Below, piece by piece: positions 1-9,814 of a stretch of DNA of 64,000 nt. A model generated the notes under the pieces. The model saw only the letters and a program-made list of their open reading frames with translations. It was not told the DNA's origin and did no database searches. The position numbers and the translations under genes are program-made. The DNA comes from Candidatus Hodarchaeum mangrovi (lineage in GTDB: Archaea > Asgardarchaeota > Heimdallarchaeia > Hodarchaeales > Hodarchaeaceae). Within the stretch, counting starts at the first letter, position 1; every line of letters begins with the position of its first letter. The stretch is taken from contig JAEOUE010000254.1 of assembly GCA_016839515.1 (NCBI GenBank), positions 20,932 through 84,931 of the forward strand, in the 5' to 3' direction.

Positions 1-1514
1 GTAATTCTGTCCTGATCAATCTTTACGAAAATTGGAAAGGTTTCATCACAGGTATAGATAAATTGAGGTCCTAAAATGTCTTGATGTGGTCTTATAGCTT
101 CTTCAAGGTATTCCTTGATACTTATGATTTCGAAGTTAAGAGTAAAAATTCCACGTTCAATTTTGGTTAATTCACTTACTCCTGAGACTAATCTATTCAA
201 TCTCTCAATATTCTTTTGAATTATCTGAAAGCTTTTAGATCTTTCTTCTTCTGAGAGGGTAAATAAGCGCTTTCCTAAGAGATCGATATATCCTTTAATA
301 ATAGAGAGAGGTGTACGAAGTTCATGACTAGCTAAACTAATGAACTCAGCTCTCCGCTGTTCTAAATCTCTTCGTGCTTCTTCAGTACGTTTTTCAGCAG
401 TAATATCGCTTATTACTCCAAAAGATCCAATAATTCGATTTTCTGAATCCAATAAAGAAGAAGCTGCAACACGTGTAATCACCTCATCGCCGTTTTTATG
501 GACAAACACAAGTTCATAAGCACCAGCAGACTTTTCGTGACGTTCTTTATTTACTCTAACAAATGTACTAATTGAATCTTGAGAAATAAAGTTGATTACG
601 TTTATACCAATCATTTCATCTTGGGAGTAACCCAACATTTTCTCTATTGCAGGATTGACATAAATTGTGATGTTATTAATATCAGTAAGCCAGATTCCCT
701 CACTCATTTTAGTAATTAGTTTACGGTAACGCTCCTCACTCTCGACTAATTTATTTTCTGCAAGAATTCGCTCTGAAACATCAGATAATGTCACAACAAG
801 ATGATTAGGTTCAGTTTGAAACGCATTTACTTCAAAAACTCCTTTAATTCTTTCGTCTTTATAGGTGATAATTTGATTTCGCCATGGTTTTCCATTTGCT
901 GCCACTTTTAGAAAAGCATCATGAGCTTCTTCGCTAATTTTGGGGAACAGATCTTCAATACCTTTTCCAATATAGAGATCTGTTTCTATTCTTAAAATAT
1001 TATCAGCGGCTAAATTTGCTCCAGTGAAGATTAAAGTTTTATCATCTGGTAATAATTCGAATAATAACATTCCTAAAGGTGAGGAGGCCCAGATATTCCG
1101 GTACCGTTCTTCTGAAAGAAATAATTCAGCTTCTGCTCTCTTTTTAGCTGTTATATCTCGACTCACTCCACGGTACCCTTCAAATTTATCCTCATGAAGT
1201 ATAGGTACTGCACTTGTTTCTAATACAATTTTATCTCCATGCTTATGATTAAAATCAGCTTCAAGATTATCAATAGGTTGAGTTAATGATATATGTTTGT
1301 CAATCCTATCCATAATTGCTTTCATATTATCATGCATTAAAAAAAAACTGAATTGTTGGCCTACAATTTCTTCAGGGAGATATCCAAGGATTTTTTCTAC
1401 TTGAGGACTTGAATAAGTAAATTCCCCAATTTTATTAATTTCCCAGACCCAGTCATTGATTGTTTCAACTAATGATCGAAATCTTTCCTCAATATTTTTA
1501 GTTGTTTTAGTCAT
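1..1514 (-). CDS. Multi-PAS sensor histidine kinase, 3' end cut by the window edge
   Basis: The open frame starts at ATG 1514 and runs off the left edge, giving about 504 residues. Three PAS domains follow one another (about residues 10-125, 130-250 and 255-375), each with the usual spacer of the type SEERYRxI and a closing DIT(A)EKR-like motif. A HisKA dimerisation domain follows with the H-box SHELRTPLS near residue 400. The frame is lost just as the ATPase domain begins: DQDRI at the edge looks like the start of the N-box. No transmembrane segment is visible, so it is probably a cytoplasmic sensor that autophosphorylates on the H-box histidine. The ligand and the partner regulator are unknown, and the upstream 270 bases hold no gene. 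The family call is firm; the missing ATPase part cannot be judged. Confidence 0.9.
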   Translation of the reverse strand, partial: MTKTTKNIEERFRSLVETINDWVWEINKIGEFTYSSPQVEKILGYLPEEIVGQQFSFFLMHDNMKAIMDRIDKHISLTQPIDNLEADFNHKHGDKIVLETSAVPILHEDKFEGYRGVSRDITAKKRAEAELFLSEERYRNIWASSPLGMLLFELLPDDKTLIFTGANLAADNILRIETDLYIGKGIEDLFPKISEEAHDAFLKVAANGKPWRNQIITYKDERIKGVFEVNAFQTEPNHLVVTLSDVSERILAENKLVESEERYRKLITKMSEGIWLTDINNITIYVNPAIEKMLGYSQDEMIGINVINFISQDSISTFVRVNKERHEKSAGAYELVFVHKNGDEVITRVAASSLLDSENRIIGSFGVISDITAEKRTEEARRDLEQRRAEFISLASHELRTPLSIIKGYIDLLGKRLFTLSEEERSKSFQIIQKNIERLNRLVSGVSELTKIERGIFTLNFEIISIKEYLEEAIRPHQDILGPQFIYTCDETFPIFVKIDQDRI

Positions 1515-1785
1515 AAAAATACGGTATCCTATACATATTTTCCCTGGGAATCATCTAGTATAAATTAAATTCTCCTAGTCTTATTTCTTTTTCATCATTA
1601 ATTATCATTTTCTTTGATAATTATATTTATTTACATTTTGATCTCTTATCAAAGCTATCATCGAATTATTCATTATAATAATTCTTGCAATATACTTTTG
1701 ATTGACCCTAGAATATTCTTTGTGATGATTCTAAAAAATCCAATCAATTTTCAGGAGATCAACCTTTCAAAATGATAATCAAGTG

Positions 1786-3027
1786 TTATTTTGAAATTAT
1801 TTCAAGTAGAGCTTCAATTCGAGTCATTGCTTGTTCCTCAGAGAAACTCCTTGCATCACACATATCTCCTTCAATTAAAGTCCCTGGTATCCCTGTTAAT
1901 TCAGTAACCTCTCTTTTAGTTACTGGTTGACCAAGTGAATATCGCTTACATGATCTCATACTATGATAAAGTATCCCATCACAGGAATAATCTTTAGCAA
2001 GTGAACTGATAAGATCAATTTTATGCTGAAGGGTTTTATTTAAGTATATATTTGAATACATAATCGCCACATCTTTCAATAATTCACCAGTCTCTTGAAA
2101 TTCCATAGACCATGCATGTGTATAAGTATCCACTGGGAATACTACTCCTTTCTCAGCTAAAGTATTAAAAAAATCATATAAATTAAACCAGATAGGGATA
2201 TTATCGAATAAGAGTCTATATCGCTCCTCCACAGTGATAGCACCGAGATTCTGATTAATTCGATCTTTAATTTCTTCCAATGCATTCTCGTACAAGGCTA
2301 TAATCTCAAATGTTCCTCTTTGAGACACTATGGGAGCCATAAGAAGAAAACGATCGGCACAATTTAAAGGACTAGGTTTTTTCTTCCCTTGAACAAGAAT
2401 TTCACTCCATAGCTCGATTCCTCTTTTAGAATTTTGCATAACTTCAGTAAGCTTTTCTTCATCGAATTTTTTATTAACCTGATTCTCTATAAACTTCATA
2501 TATTCATCTAATTGAACCATAATATATTCTAAATAGTGTGAGGGAATTTCATCACTATTTAGTGGAGGGGTGTCAAATAAAAAAAGTGGAACATTAAAAA
2601 TACGTGATAGTTCTTGATACCATTTTAAAACAGTGCCACAAATATTATTCCCAGCAACTAAAAAGTCTGGTTTTGCTAATCCACCTGTTCCATCTATTTC
2701 ATGAAGAGGTGTAGGAGGAAGTGTAGAAAAAATGCTACCAAATGATGTTCTAGCATAAGCACAAAGATCAGCTGAAAAACCATGTTTTTCTGCAACTTGA
2801 CATAATCGAGTTGAATCCTTAGCTGCTCCTGCTATCGCTCCATACTGTTCAGGATATAAAGGTAGGATATCCATAGCATAGAGAAATTCAACTGGTGCTC
2901 CTGAGGTAATCCAAGCAATTTTTTTTATTTCATAAGGGTTTTTTGACTGTAAATAATAAAGCGCTTGATTATTCTTAACTTCTTGTAAACAATTTAATCG
3001 ACGATACACAGGTTCTTTTTCTGGCAT
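1786..3027 (-). CDS. 2-hydroxyacyl-CoA dehydratase / benzoyl-CoA reductase-like subunit (HgdB/BcrB type)
   Basis: A 413-residue protein of the 2-hydroxyacyl-CoA dehydratase D family, whose members bind a [4Fe-4S] cluster and act on activated acyl-CoA with low-potential electrons. Three cysteines sit in family-like settings: DLCAYAR (about 89), NNICGTVLKWY (about 130) and SMRSCKRYS (about 360). I chose ATG 3027 because AAGGTG lies 8 nt upstream; a TTG at 3054 would also be in frame but overlaps the upstream gene. It is the last gene of a four-gene minus-strand operon with its paralogue and two SDR dehydrogenases. No activator ATPase (HgdC type) is present in the window. Dehydration of a 2-hydroxyacyl-CoA or ring reduction are both possible; the substrate is unknown. 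Confidence 0.85.
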   Translation of the reverse strand: MPEKEPVYRRLNCLQEVKNNQALYYLQSKNPYEIKKIAWITSGAPVEFLYAMDILPLYPEQYGAIAGAAKDSTRLCQVAEKHGFSADLCAYARTSFGSIFSTLPPTPLHEIDGTGGLAKPDFLVAGNNICGTVLKWYQELSRIFNVPLFLFDTPPLNSDEIPSHYLEYIMVQLDEYMKFIENQVNKKFDEEKLTEVMQNSKRGIELWSEILVQGKKKPSPLNCADRFLLMAPIVSQRGTFEIIALYENALEEIKDRINQNLGAITVEERYRLLFDNIPIWFNLYDFFNTLAEKGVVFPVDTYTHAWSMEFQETGELLKDVAIMYSNIYLNKTLQHKIDLISSLAKDYSCDGILYHSMRSCKRYSLGQPVTKREVTELTGIPGTLIEGDMCDARSFSEEQAMTRIEALLEIISK

Positions 3028-3037
3028 TAAATACACC

Positions 3038-4147
3038 TTAAGATAATAATTCAAGAAAAGCAGCTAATCTAGTGTGAATCTGTTCACGATTTGAAAGATC
3101 TGGAGTGGTTTCAATTATTAAAGAAGGAATTTCTATCTCTCTAAGCTTATTTTGGAGATGTACAAATTCAAAAGCTTCTGGATCACACCATTTTGTATTT
3201 AGAAGAATCACTCCATCAATCTGATTGTCTTTAATTAATTTCTTCAGATACTCCATTCTTTTATGCATGTCTAATGCTGTTGGATCAGGAATTCTTTCCA
3301 TATATGCTTGAGTTAATCCTTCTAAGAATTTTCCAGTAGGAACAACAAAATTGAAGTTTCTGGTCCCAAAACTAAGATCATCTGCTACAATATGATTGAA
3401 ACCTTGAATTTTCCAAATATCAAAATTATCAACTCCCATTCCTCCAGTAACTAATAATCGTGGAGATTTGGGAATTTTTGATGAATCTATGTCTCTCAAG
3501 CTCTGTAGATATTCTTCTAAAAGACTTAAAACTTCTTCAATTGGTAAAATATCACCTAAATAAAGTAATTTTGCCATATCAAGATACAAAATTTCTCTTT
3601 GTGAAACTAATGATGCCAGTTTTTGAAAATATACCCTTCTTTGGTTATATAACTTTATACTTTCAACTAGCTTGAGCTCATGTTGTGAATCTACAAATTT
3701 TGAATGTAGTGAATTGATTAGATTTTCAAATTCAGTTTGAAGGTAACTTCTAGCTGCCTTAGTAGATGTTAAAACTGGAAAGGTTAGATTATATATCCAT
3801 TGTTTTGGAAAAACTTTTCTCCAGAGATCTGAAACGTTCTGTAATGAATCGCACGTACCTGCTGAGAAAATAATACCATCTAATGTCCTAAAACCACCAT
3901 TTAATGCTAGATCCATAATTTGACGAAGCCAAGAACATCCAAAAGCTTGTATATATTGCTCTGATGCACCAGTCTTTGTGATTCCCATTGACACAATTCT
4001 TATAGGATGTAACCCTAAAGCATGGATTATTTCTACTGGAACACGGTTAGTAAAATAACCAATGAGTTTTTTTCCATCAGTCTCTAATCTTTCCAAAGCT
4101 TCTGTATAATTATTATAAAGGATGGAATGTTTTTCTCCATTTATCAT
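3038..4147 (-). CDS. 2-hydroxyacyl-CoA dehydratase / benzoyl-CoA reductase-like subunit (HgdA/BcrC type)
   Basis: Second subunit of the same family, about 369 residues. Cysteines that could bind a cluster occur in GCSWLRQ (about 71), GTCDSLQ (about 99) and TKWCDPEAF (about 321). The last resembles the KxCDP motif of this family. Together with the next gene it would form the heterodimeric catalytic component. The start is uncertain: GTG 4156 touches the TAG of the upstream SDR gene, while ATG 4147 lies a few bases inside; neither has a strong SD site. Its stop lies 10 bases before the start of the partner gene, so the two are almost certainly cotranscribed. The reaction cannot be told from the sequence. 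Confidence 0.83.
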   Translation of the reverse strand: MINGEKHSILYNNYTEALERLETDGKKLIGYFTNRVPVEIIHALGLHPIRIVSMGITKTGASEQYIQAFGCSWLRQIMDLALNGGFRTLDGIIFSAGTCDSLQNVSDLWRKVFPKQWIYNLTFPVLTSTKAARSYLQTEFENLINSLHSKFVDSQHELKLVESIKLYNQRRVYFQKLASLVSQREILYLDMAKLLYLGDILPIEEVLSLLEEYLQSLRDIDSSKIPKSPRLLVTGGMGVDNFDIWKIQGFNHIVADDLSFGTRNFNFVVPTGKFLEGLTQAYMERIPDPTALDMHKRMEYLKKLIKDNQIDGVILLNTKWCDPEAFEFVHLQNKLREIEIPSLIIETTPDLSNREQIHTRLAAFLELLS

Positions 4148-4155
4148 TTGTATCA

Positions 4156-4953
4156 CTATTTTATCGATAATCCACCATCTAATACTAAATATTGACCAGT
4201 TATTCCAGCAGAGGCTTCACTTGCTAGATAACAAATTGCTGCTTTAAGATCAGAGGGATTAATAAATCTTTGAAGAGGGATCGTCTCAAGTAAAGCTTCT
4301 CTTACAGGACTTCCTTCGACTGTGAACATCTGAGACATTGAATCAATTCCTTCAAAGAAGCTTGGAACTATGCTATTTACTCGAATCTGTGGAGCCCATT
4401 CTACTGCTAATTGCCGTGTTAATCCCAATAATGCAGCTTTACTTGCTGTATAACCTATTTGAGGGATTATTGCTGTCCCTTGTAACGCGAGAAGAGAACT
4501 TATTAAAATGATCTTTCCACCATTTGGATTAGGTTTGATTAATTCACGAGAAAAATCACGAATGATCAAAAAACTTCCAGTAAGATTGGTATCAATGACC
4601 TTAGACCATGTTTGCAGTGTTTGTTCATTTGTTGGTGCAGCCCATGTTACACCCGCGTTACATATCAAAATATCCAAATATTTAATAATATTTTTGAGTT
4701 CTTTAACAATTTGTTTAACCTGTTCTTCAATACTTATGTCACAAGTAAATCCTTTTATCTTAGCATCGGGAAACTTCTCTTTCAATCGTTTTTCTTCATC
4801 CTCAATTGATCCATGACGCCCTCTTCCACAAAAGAATATTGAACTTACTCCTGCTTCCAATAAACCTTCATTAATACTTCTTCCTAGACCTTTAGCACCT
4901 CCTGTCACAAAAGCAGTCTTTCCTGATAAACTAAATAAATCTAAAACCTTCAT
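4156..4953 (-). CDS. SDR-family NAD(P)-dependent dehydrogenase
   Basis: A 265-residue classical short-chain dehydrogenase/reductase. The coenzyme motif TGGAKGLG is near residue 18, the NAG motif is in ILICNAGVTW, and the catalytic YxxxK is in YTASKAALLG. The glycine-rich C-terminal end (ITGQYLVLDGG) is typical. Its ATG overlaps the stop of the upstream SDR gene by 4 bases (ATGA), which implies translational coupling. It precedes the two dehydratase/reductase-like subunits in the operon. A role in interconverting hydroxy- and oxo-acyl intermediates for those enzymes is an inference from position; the substrate is not visible. Confidence 0.9.
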   Translation of the reverse strand: MKVLDLFSLSGKTAFVTGGAKGLGRSINEGLLEAGVSSIFFCGRGRHGSIEDEEKRLKEKFPDAKIKGFTCDISIEEQVKQIVKELKNIIKYLDILICNAGVTWAAPTNEQTLQTWSKVIDTNLTGSFLIIRDFSRELIKPNPNGGKIILISSLLALQGTAIIPQIGYTASKAALLGLTRQLAVEWAPQIRVNSIVPSFFEGIDSMSQMFTVEGSPVREALLETIPLQRFINPSDLKAAICYLASEASAGITGQYLVLDGGLSIK

Positions 4954-5732
4954 TGACTCATCAATCCTCCATCGACAGGAATTACCACCCCTGTAATATA
5001 GGATGAAGCATTACTTGCTAAAAATACAACGACTCCTTTAAGCTCCCATTGTTCTCCCAATCTACCCATAGGATTTTGATTTTCAAGTGTTTTTCTCATG
5101 GGGCTTTCCTTGTCTGTAAAATACCGTGACATATAAGAGGGAAACCAAGATGGTGCAATAGCATTCACCCGAATTCCATTAGAAGCATATTCAATGGCTA
5201 GTTGTTTAGTTATTCCAATAACTCCAGCTTTTGATGAATTATATGCTACAACACCATATTCTCCTCCTTTATAACCAGCAACACTAGATATATTAATAAT
5301 AGAGCCACCTAATCCACGTGGTAACATAAGACTTGTTATCACTTCACGACACATTAAAAAAGTCCCAGTCAAGTTAATATCAATGACCATTTTCCATTTT
5401 TCCAAGGATAAACTTTCACTAGGATGTCCCCAAGAAACTCCAGCATTATTTACAAGAATATCAATATTTATTGACATTTCAGTTAGGGATTTTACTAATT
5501 TTTGTACATTTTCTTCATTACTTACATCGCAATTTAAAGCAATAACCTCAGGTCCTATTTGGGCAAGCTTGTTTGAAGCAGCTTCTAAAGACCCATGACG
5601 ACCTCTTCCACAAATTATTACTTTAGCTCCTGCTTCCAATAAACCTTCAGCCATTGAATATCCTATCCCAGAGGCACCCCCAGTCACTAATCCAGTTTTA
5701 TCGTTCAAAGAAAACAGTTGAGATATATTCAT
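4950..5732 (-). CDS. SDR-family NAD(P)-dependent dehydrogenase, first gene of operon
   Basis: A 260-residue classical SDR with coenzyme motif TGGASGIG, NNAG in ILVNNAGVSWG and the catalytic YxxxK in YNSSKAGVIG. It is clearly paralogous to the following SDR, sharing the CGRGRHGS stretch after the first beta-alpha unit, so a tandem duplication is likely. It heads the minus-strand operon SDR-SDR-HgdA-like-HgdB-like. About 135 bases separate it from the gene upstream, room for a promoter. Having two similar dehydrogenases suggests two consecutive oxidoreductions, or two stereoisomers, in the pathway served by the dehydratase-like pair. Confidence 0.9.
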   Translation of the reverse strand: MNISQLFSLNDKTGLVTGGASGIGYSMAEGLLEAGAKVIICGRGRHGSLEAASNKLAQIGPEVIALNCDVSNEENVQKLVKSLTEMSINIDILVNNAGVSWGHPSESLSLEKWKMVIDINLTGTFLMCREVITSLMLPRGLGGSIINISSVAGYKGGEYGVVAYNSSKAGVIGITKQLAIEYASNGIRVNAIAPSWFPSYMSRYFTDKESPMRKTLENQNPMGRLGEQWELKGVVVFLASNASSYITGVVIPVDGGLMSQ

Positions 5733-5868
5733 GAATTATCTTCTTCCTTATCAGATAGCAAATAATTATTACAAGAGATTTTAAATCACTTATGGACAGT
5801 TGAATTTTATACTAAATAATAGTCTTATTTGAATTAGAGAGAATTTATTCAATTCCTCTATACATGTT

Positions 5869-6966
5869 TTATCTGTAAGGTTTTTGAAAATTTAATAAAA
5901 GTTTACCCCAGATTCTCATTACTCTTTCATCCCTATTTAAATCTGTTAGCGTTTCATCATCCCCTACAAACGTATCTAGTAGCATAGCAGCACTCAAAGT
6001 GTTTAGTCGTGATTCATGATACTGAAGAAGCTCTTCTATTAAGAGTTTTTTTATTCCAGGAGACATATCTTTTAATATAGCAAATGGGGTCGAAAGAAAT
6101 TTACGCTGAAAATCTTTGACAAGAAGTAAATCTGAAGTAAACCCAGTATCAATAGCCATAAAGTAATTTTTTCCAAAAATAAATCGCAATTTATGAATAT
6201 AGGTCGTACCAAATGAAATATATTTGGGCTTTGAATCAAATAATGACTGAATGAATCCAACAATCGCGGAGAAAAATCCAGCCCAAATACCCTGATTTGT
6301 CAAGTTATAAGAAAAAGGAATTTCAAAACCATCAAGATTCGCAATTATTGCCCATCCCTGTGTCTGAATTAGGCTAGTGCGTTCTGCATGCTTTCTTAGA
6401 TAATAATGAAGAAGTAATAATTCCTGAAAAGATAAAATACTAAAATTACTACCCGCAATACCAACTATATTGTCTAAAAGATTGTTATCTAGATATCTCT
6501 CATTAATATCAAGAATAATGTCTCTAAAGTGTTGTTCTATTGCCTCTTTGGTTTCTTTATCAGCATCAGTTACTAGATTGCTATATAAAATGGAAGCCTG
6601 ACCAACCATCACAGCTCTCATAATTTGTTTGATATCTTCAGGGAGGCCTCCTTCAGCATCAATCAATAATAATGTAACTGCGGGATCTGATATAATTAGA
6701 AAAAATTTTTCTTCCAAGGAGACAATGAAGATTTCAGAGGATTTTAATCCTGAATGAGCTGGTCGGTCAAAATTAATTGATGCAATACCTTCAGTTCCAA
6801 AAAGTTCTTTTCCTAATTTTCCCAATCCCATCAAAAAATTTGAAACGACCTCTAAAAACTCATGACTAGGATTTCCATAAGACCATTTTACTTCTGTTCC
6901 TTCAATAAATAAAGCCCAGTGTTCTTGAACCCTCGCAGTTACTCTTTGCATTTCCTCACAGCTCAT
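5869..6966 (-). CDS. Protein with two longin/roadblock-like regions
   Basis: A 365-residue soluble protein that I do not assign to a named family. Two regions look like copies of one alpha/beta unit: about residues 30-130 (helix, then strands in ASINFDRPAHSG and KFFLIISDP) and about 205-300 (strand GFEIPFSYNL, helix GIWAGFFSAIVGFIQSLF, strands KYISFGTTYI and NYFMAIDTG). This strand-helix-strand-strand layout resembles the longin/roadblock-like domains that are abundant in Asgard archaea and bind small GTPases in other systems. The C-terminal part is helical. It lies alone between the SDR operon and a membrane protein gene. A structural prediction is needed to settle the fold. Confidence 0.5.
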   Translation of the reverse strand: MSCEEMQRVTARVQEHWALFIEGTEVKWSYGNPSHEFLEVVSNFLMGLGKLGKELFGTEGIASINFDRPAHSGLKSSEIFIVSLEEKFFLIISDPAVTLLLIDAEGGLPEDIKQIMRAVMVGQASILYSNLVTDADKETKEAIEQHFRDIILDINERYLDNNLLDNIVGIAGSNFSILSFQELLLLHYYLRKHAERTSLIQTQGWAIIANLDGFEIPFSYNLTNQGIWAGFFSAIVGFIQSLFDSKPKYISFGTTYIHKLRFIFGKNYFMAIDTGFTSDLLLVKDFQRKFLSTPFAILKDMSPGIKKLLIEELLQYHESRLNTLSAAMLLDTFVGDDETLTDLNRDERVMRIWGKLLLNFQKPYR

Positions 6967-7217
6967 TGTTCTTTCTTAATTCATTTATTTTTTTTGAAAG
7001 CGTGTCTAATTTGAAAGATATTGAAATTAACATTTCTTAAATTAACTCGAAACCTTTTCGTATTAAATAATTTCAGGAAATTTAGAATGACTTCTTCCCT
7101 TTAAAATTTATACATATTAACTAAAGAAAATATAAAGTAAATATAGGAGTTGATGCAAGTTATTACTATTAAAAGCTTTTTGACAAACTAAAAAAGGGGG
7201 ACAGATAGAAGATCTCC

Positions 7218-8630
7218 TTAAAAAGATGGTTGAGGAATCTTTCTACGAGCACCTCTTTTCTCAAGATCTACGATCACTTGACTAAATTCTCCTTTAAGTT
7301 CAGCTGGAAGTCGAGAAGGATGTTTAAATCCTGATTCACGATCTAAAGCATATGCGTATAAGAAAGTTTTGAAAGCAGTTCCCATAGGATAAGTTACAAT
7401 AGACATAGGAATTGTTGAAAATATAATAGCAACTATTCCGATAACAAATGCACCTTCTACTGTGGAAAAGACTAAATATCCTACATAGGCTCCAGTGGCG
7501 CCCCATAACACAAAATTAATGATGTTAAAAAAGAACATTGCTAATCCAAAACCTGTTTCGCCAACCATGAGATCCAACCAATTATTCCAAACAATTTTAG
7601 CTGAATCGCGAATTGAATCTCTTACACCCTTCTTTTTAACTACAATTGCAGGTAGTGTGAAGTAAGTAAAGAATCTATATAGACCTATAATTATACTTAC
7701 TATTACTGATGTAATTAGAAATAAAAAGACTGTAAATATCTGTTCATTCCGTCTTTTTCCTGTAGTAGTAGCTGATCGCCGTGCTCCACGTCCAAGGACT
7801 CTCGTAATCATTTCTAAAGTTGCCCTGATGATACCAAACCAAAGTAAAGGAGATAAAACCTGTCGTACATCATTCCATGCAGTTTTTAAACTGGGATCTT
7901 CTTTTCGATACCAATCAAATGCGTAAGAAACAATAAATCCACCAATGATATAATATAACCCAAAATAAACTATTAAATAAATATATTCAATAAAAAGACC
8001 TACAAATGAACCTAATTCAGATAATTCTACTGATCCCTCAGTAAATACTCCCCAACTATCATATATTTCTAGAAAACTGAAACCCATAATCATCCCAGCA
8101 AATATTGTAAAGAGAGCGACTATAATAGGAGCAATCAACAATGCTTTTTCTTCAAGAACTAAGCGAGCAGCAAACTCAACAAATTTTCCAGCTCTTCGCA
8201 ATCTACGTTGGTTCCATATAGCAAATAATAAAAGGAGAACCCCAAAAATGAGAACTACATAACCAACAAGAGCAATGGGAGCTAATAAAGAAATAATTAT
8301 TCCAATCCATATCATTACCCCAGGAATTAGAAATGACATGAATAATACAACAGGAGTAGCTAAATGACGCATTAATTGTAGTATAATCCATCCTAAAATA
8401 AGACACAATACAAAAAAAATCACTAATGCCAATAGTAGGTATGGTATACCTTGTGAAAGAAAAGGAATAATAGTTCCTAGTACTATTAAGATTGAATCAA
8501 ATTCTGCAGGATATTTAATGATTATAAGATCATAAATGGAATAGATTCCAAATCCATAAAGAACTAGTACCAAAAGCAGAAATAAAAATAGAGAAAACTT
8601 TCCATGATTTGCAGTTTTAGTTTTTGACAT
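7218..8630 (-). CDS. Polytopic membrane protein
   Basis: About 470 residues with eight or more hydrophobic segments. A cytoplasmic-looking basic loop (LGRGARRSATTTGKRR) sits near the middle and a charged tail at the C terminus. The second half (PAIVVKKKGVRDSIRDSAKI, then WNNWLDLMVGETGFG, then a final Gly/Ala-rich pair of segments) resembles uncharacterised archaeal and bacterial membrane proteins of the DUF6159 type. I am not sure of that assignment. ATG 8630 is preferred over ATG 8645 because GAGGT lies at the correct distance before the former and abuts the latter. Function unknown. Confidence 0.6.
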   Translation of the reverse strand: MSKTKTANHGKFSLFLFLLLVLVLYGFGIYSIYDLIIIKYPAEFDSILIVLGTIIPFLSQGIPYLLLALVIFFVLCLILGWIILQLMRHLATPVVLFMSFLIPGVMIWIGIIISLLAPIALVGYVVLIFGVLLLLFAIWNQRRLRRAGKFVEFAARLVLEEKALLIAPIIVALFTIFAGMIMGFSFLEIYDSWGVFTEGSVELSELGSFVGLFIEYIYLIVYFGLYYIIGGFIVSYAFDWYRKEDPSLKTAWNDVRQVLSPLLWFGIIRATLEMITRVLGRGARRSATTTGKRRNEQIFTVFLFLITSVIVSIIIGLYRFFTYFTLPAIVVKKKGVRDSIRDSAKIVWNNWLDLMVGETGFGLAMFFFNIINFVLWGATGAYVGYLVFSTVEGAFVIGIVAIIFSTIPMSIVTYPMGTAFKTFLYAYALDRESGFKHPSRLPAELKGEFSQVIVDLEKRGARRKIPQPSF

Positions 8631-8772
8631 AATTTTGAACCTCATCCTCTATTATTTATTGGTCTTTTTATGTTGTTTCGCATCAAAGAGAATTTAAGCT
8701 GTTAAAGGTGAATTTTCATAATAAGCATTTAATCAAATACTCCATCAAATTTTTAATCTGTTGGTTCATTCA

Positions 8773-9594
8773 ATGGCTAATACAATTGAAATAATTTTTT
8801 TAGGTGCAATGGCCTCTTTAGGAGCTGGCTTAGCAACAACGATTGGAGCTACTCCCGTATTATCTGGTAGAGAAGTTTCTGATAAGAATCTAGACATCAT
8901 GCTAGGGTTTGCAGCAGGAGTAATGTTAGCAGCTTCAGCTTTTAGTTTATTAGTTCCTGCTCTGAATATGAATCCAGTATTCACAGTATGGGAGCTAGAA
9001 CCTGTGGTTTTAACAGTTTTAGGATTCTTTATGGGAGCATTTTTCATACATATAATCGATCGTTGGGCTCCTCATCAACATTTTATCCACGGACCAGATA
9101 AATCTGTTGTATCTATTAAAGAAGGATCAAAAAAGATGTCTAAGAGATTAGCAGCAACTTGGTTATTTGTCATAGCGATTACTATTCATAATTTTCCAGA
9201 GGGTTTAGCAGTAGGAGTGGCATTTGGTGCAGAAAATATCTCCACTGGTTTTATAGTAGCATTAGCTATTGGATTACAAAATATACCTGAAGGAACCGCA
9301 GTAGCTTTACCTCTTCTACGTGAAGGATATTCTAAATTCGATGTTATTAAGATAACATTAGCTACAGGATTAGTGGAACCACTTGGAGGTCTCCTAGGTG
9401 TAGCTGCTGTTTCTTTTGTTGGTGGTATTTTGGGTTTTGGGATGGCTTTTGCTGCAGGAGCGATGATATTTGTTGTTTCAGATGAAATAATACCTGAAAG
9501 TCATAGAAAAGGGCATGAACGTGCTGCTACATTTGGGGTTATATTAGGCTTTATCATAATGATGTTTTTAGACAATTTCATTGTCGGAGCATAA
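8773..9594 (+). CDS. ZIP-family divalent metal transporter
   Basis: About 273 residues with eight predicted membrane segments. The two signature metal-binding helices are intact: TIHNFPEGLAVGVAFG (TM4) and IGLQNIPEGTAVALPL (TM5), giving the HNxPEG and NxPEG ligand sets of ZupT/GufA-type zinc, iron or manganese importers. A histidine-containing loop (APHQHFIHG) lies between TM3 and TM4. A TTG at 8761 is in frame, but ATG 8773 is the more natural start; no strong SD is visible for either. It is monocistronic. The metal preferred cannot be read from the sequence. Confidence 0.9.
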   Translation: MANTIEIIFLGAMASLGAGLATTIGATPVLSGREVSDKNLDIMLGFAAGVMLAASAFSLLVPALNMNPVFTVWELEPVVLTVLGFFMGAFFIHIIDRWAPHQHFIHGPDKSVVSIKEGSKKMSKRLAATWLFVIAITIHNFPEGLAVGVAFGAENISTGFIVALAIGLQNIPEGTAVALPLLREGYSKFDVIKITLATGLVEPLGGLLGVAAVSFVGGILGFGMAFAAGAMIFVVSDEIIPESHRKGHERAATFGVILGFIIMMFLDNFIVGA

Positions 9595-9814
9595 AACTAC
9601 CAATAGAAAATAAAATTGATTATTGAATGTTATAGAATAATTCAAAAATAGCATTAGGTGTAAAAAGTCTAGGATTATTTTTCAACCTCTCTAAATTGAT
9701 ACTTTGTTCTATTATTTCCCAGTGATTTTTTAAATTTATATTTAATTCACTGAGCTTTGTTTTAAGATTTAGATCTTTCAGTTTCCAACATAATCAAGGA
9801 GAATTATCAGCTCG

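Noticed and set aside
3028..3054. Longer HgdB-like protein from TTG 3054
   Set aside because: It would overlap the upstream gene, while ATG 3027 has a good AAGGTG site at 8 nt.
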